Positions 63,946 through 64,000 of a stretch of DNA of 64,000 nt are shown here, piece after piece. This DNA comes from Bacteroidota bacterium (GTDB lineage: Bacteria; Bacteroidota; Bacteroidia; Flavobacteriales_E; Vicingaceae), in NCBI GenBank assembly GCA_013112545.1, contig JABFGJ010000003.1, positions 186,001-250,000 of the forward strand, read 5' to 3'. The notes beneath the pieces are model-generated. The model had not been told where the DNA came from, did no database searches, and saw only the letters and a list, made by a program, of their open reading frames with translations. The translations under genes were made by a program, and so were the position numbers. Positions within the stretch are counted from its first letter, which is position 1. Every line of letters starts with the position of its first letter.

Positions 63946-64000
63946 ATGCGTTTATCCATTTTACTTGTCGTAATTCTAGCGCTAAATAGTTGCATTACGG
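63946..64000 (+). CDS. Start of a lipoprotein gene (cut by window edge)
   Basis: Only 18 codons are visible: MRLSILLVVILALNSCIT, with a clear lipobox (LNSC). The rest lies beyond the window; nothing more can be said of its role. Confidence 0.6.
   Translation, partial: MRLSILLVVILALNSCIT

Overview
The window looks like chromosome from a free-living member of the Bacteroidota, probably of Flavobacteriia type. The DNA is AT-rich. Many genes are preceded by the Bacteroidota promoter element TAnnTTTG. There are type IX secretion (T9SS) sorting tails (MbnP-like protein, CHU_C/gliding-type protein), PorV/PorQ-like and helix-hairpin-helix outer-membrane proteins, DUF4199 next to a family 2 glycosyltransferase, and the phylum-typical run nusB - DUF1573 - yajC - ybbR - coaE. 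Coordinates, motifs and overlaps were read from the sequence by eye; no database search was possible.

Region 1 (1-5.4 kb, minus strand) is a copper-handling cluster. It holds an MbnP-like copper-binding protein with a T9SS tail, two tandem MbnH/MauG-type di-haem lipoproteins, an AraC-type regulator with an N-terminal metal-binding (HMA-like) segment, and a copper-type P-ATPase cut by the window edge. A small HYC/CC cysteine protein lies just upstream. Region 2 (5.5-51.4 kb) is mostly ordinary housekeeping: shikimate pathway genes (aroK, and aroB-aroA), rlmD, ornithine aminotransferase, an ABC exporter, leucine dehydrogenase, NAD(P)HX repair, SRP RNA, tex, pyrR-pyrB, rnz, miaA, cca, a two-component system, dipeptidyl peptidase III and lipoate ligase, with tRNA-Lys and tRNA-His. 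Two intergenic places stand out. The 3' end of miaA (99 bp) and the 3' end of tRNA-His with its terminator (98 bp) have each been duplicated directly around a short insert.

Region 3 (54.5-61.9 kb) is a defence island placed between a large adhesin-like protein and an rsgA gene. Rightward, an EcoRI-type adenine methyltransferase overlaps a DUF262-HNH protein. Leftward is a five-gene operon: DUF2188 protein, membrane-anchored LRAT-like protein, Cap15-like effector, DncV-type CD-NTase and an E2-like protein. The last three form a short type II CBASS anti-phage system. Divergent from it are an XRE-ImmA/IrrE regulator/peptidase and a PIN-domain protein. Both edges carry long imperfect hairpins that superficially resemble cassette recombination sites.

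The best candidates for something new are the CBASS operon with extra LRAT-like and DUF2188 genes beside a fused HTH-peptidase; the methyltransferase/DUF262-HNH pair; the T9SS-tagged MbnP with two MbnH-like enzymes joined to copper regulation and transport; and the two ~98-bp gene-end duplications.
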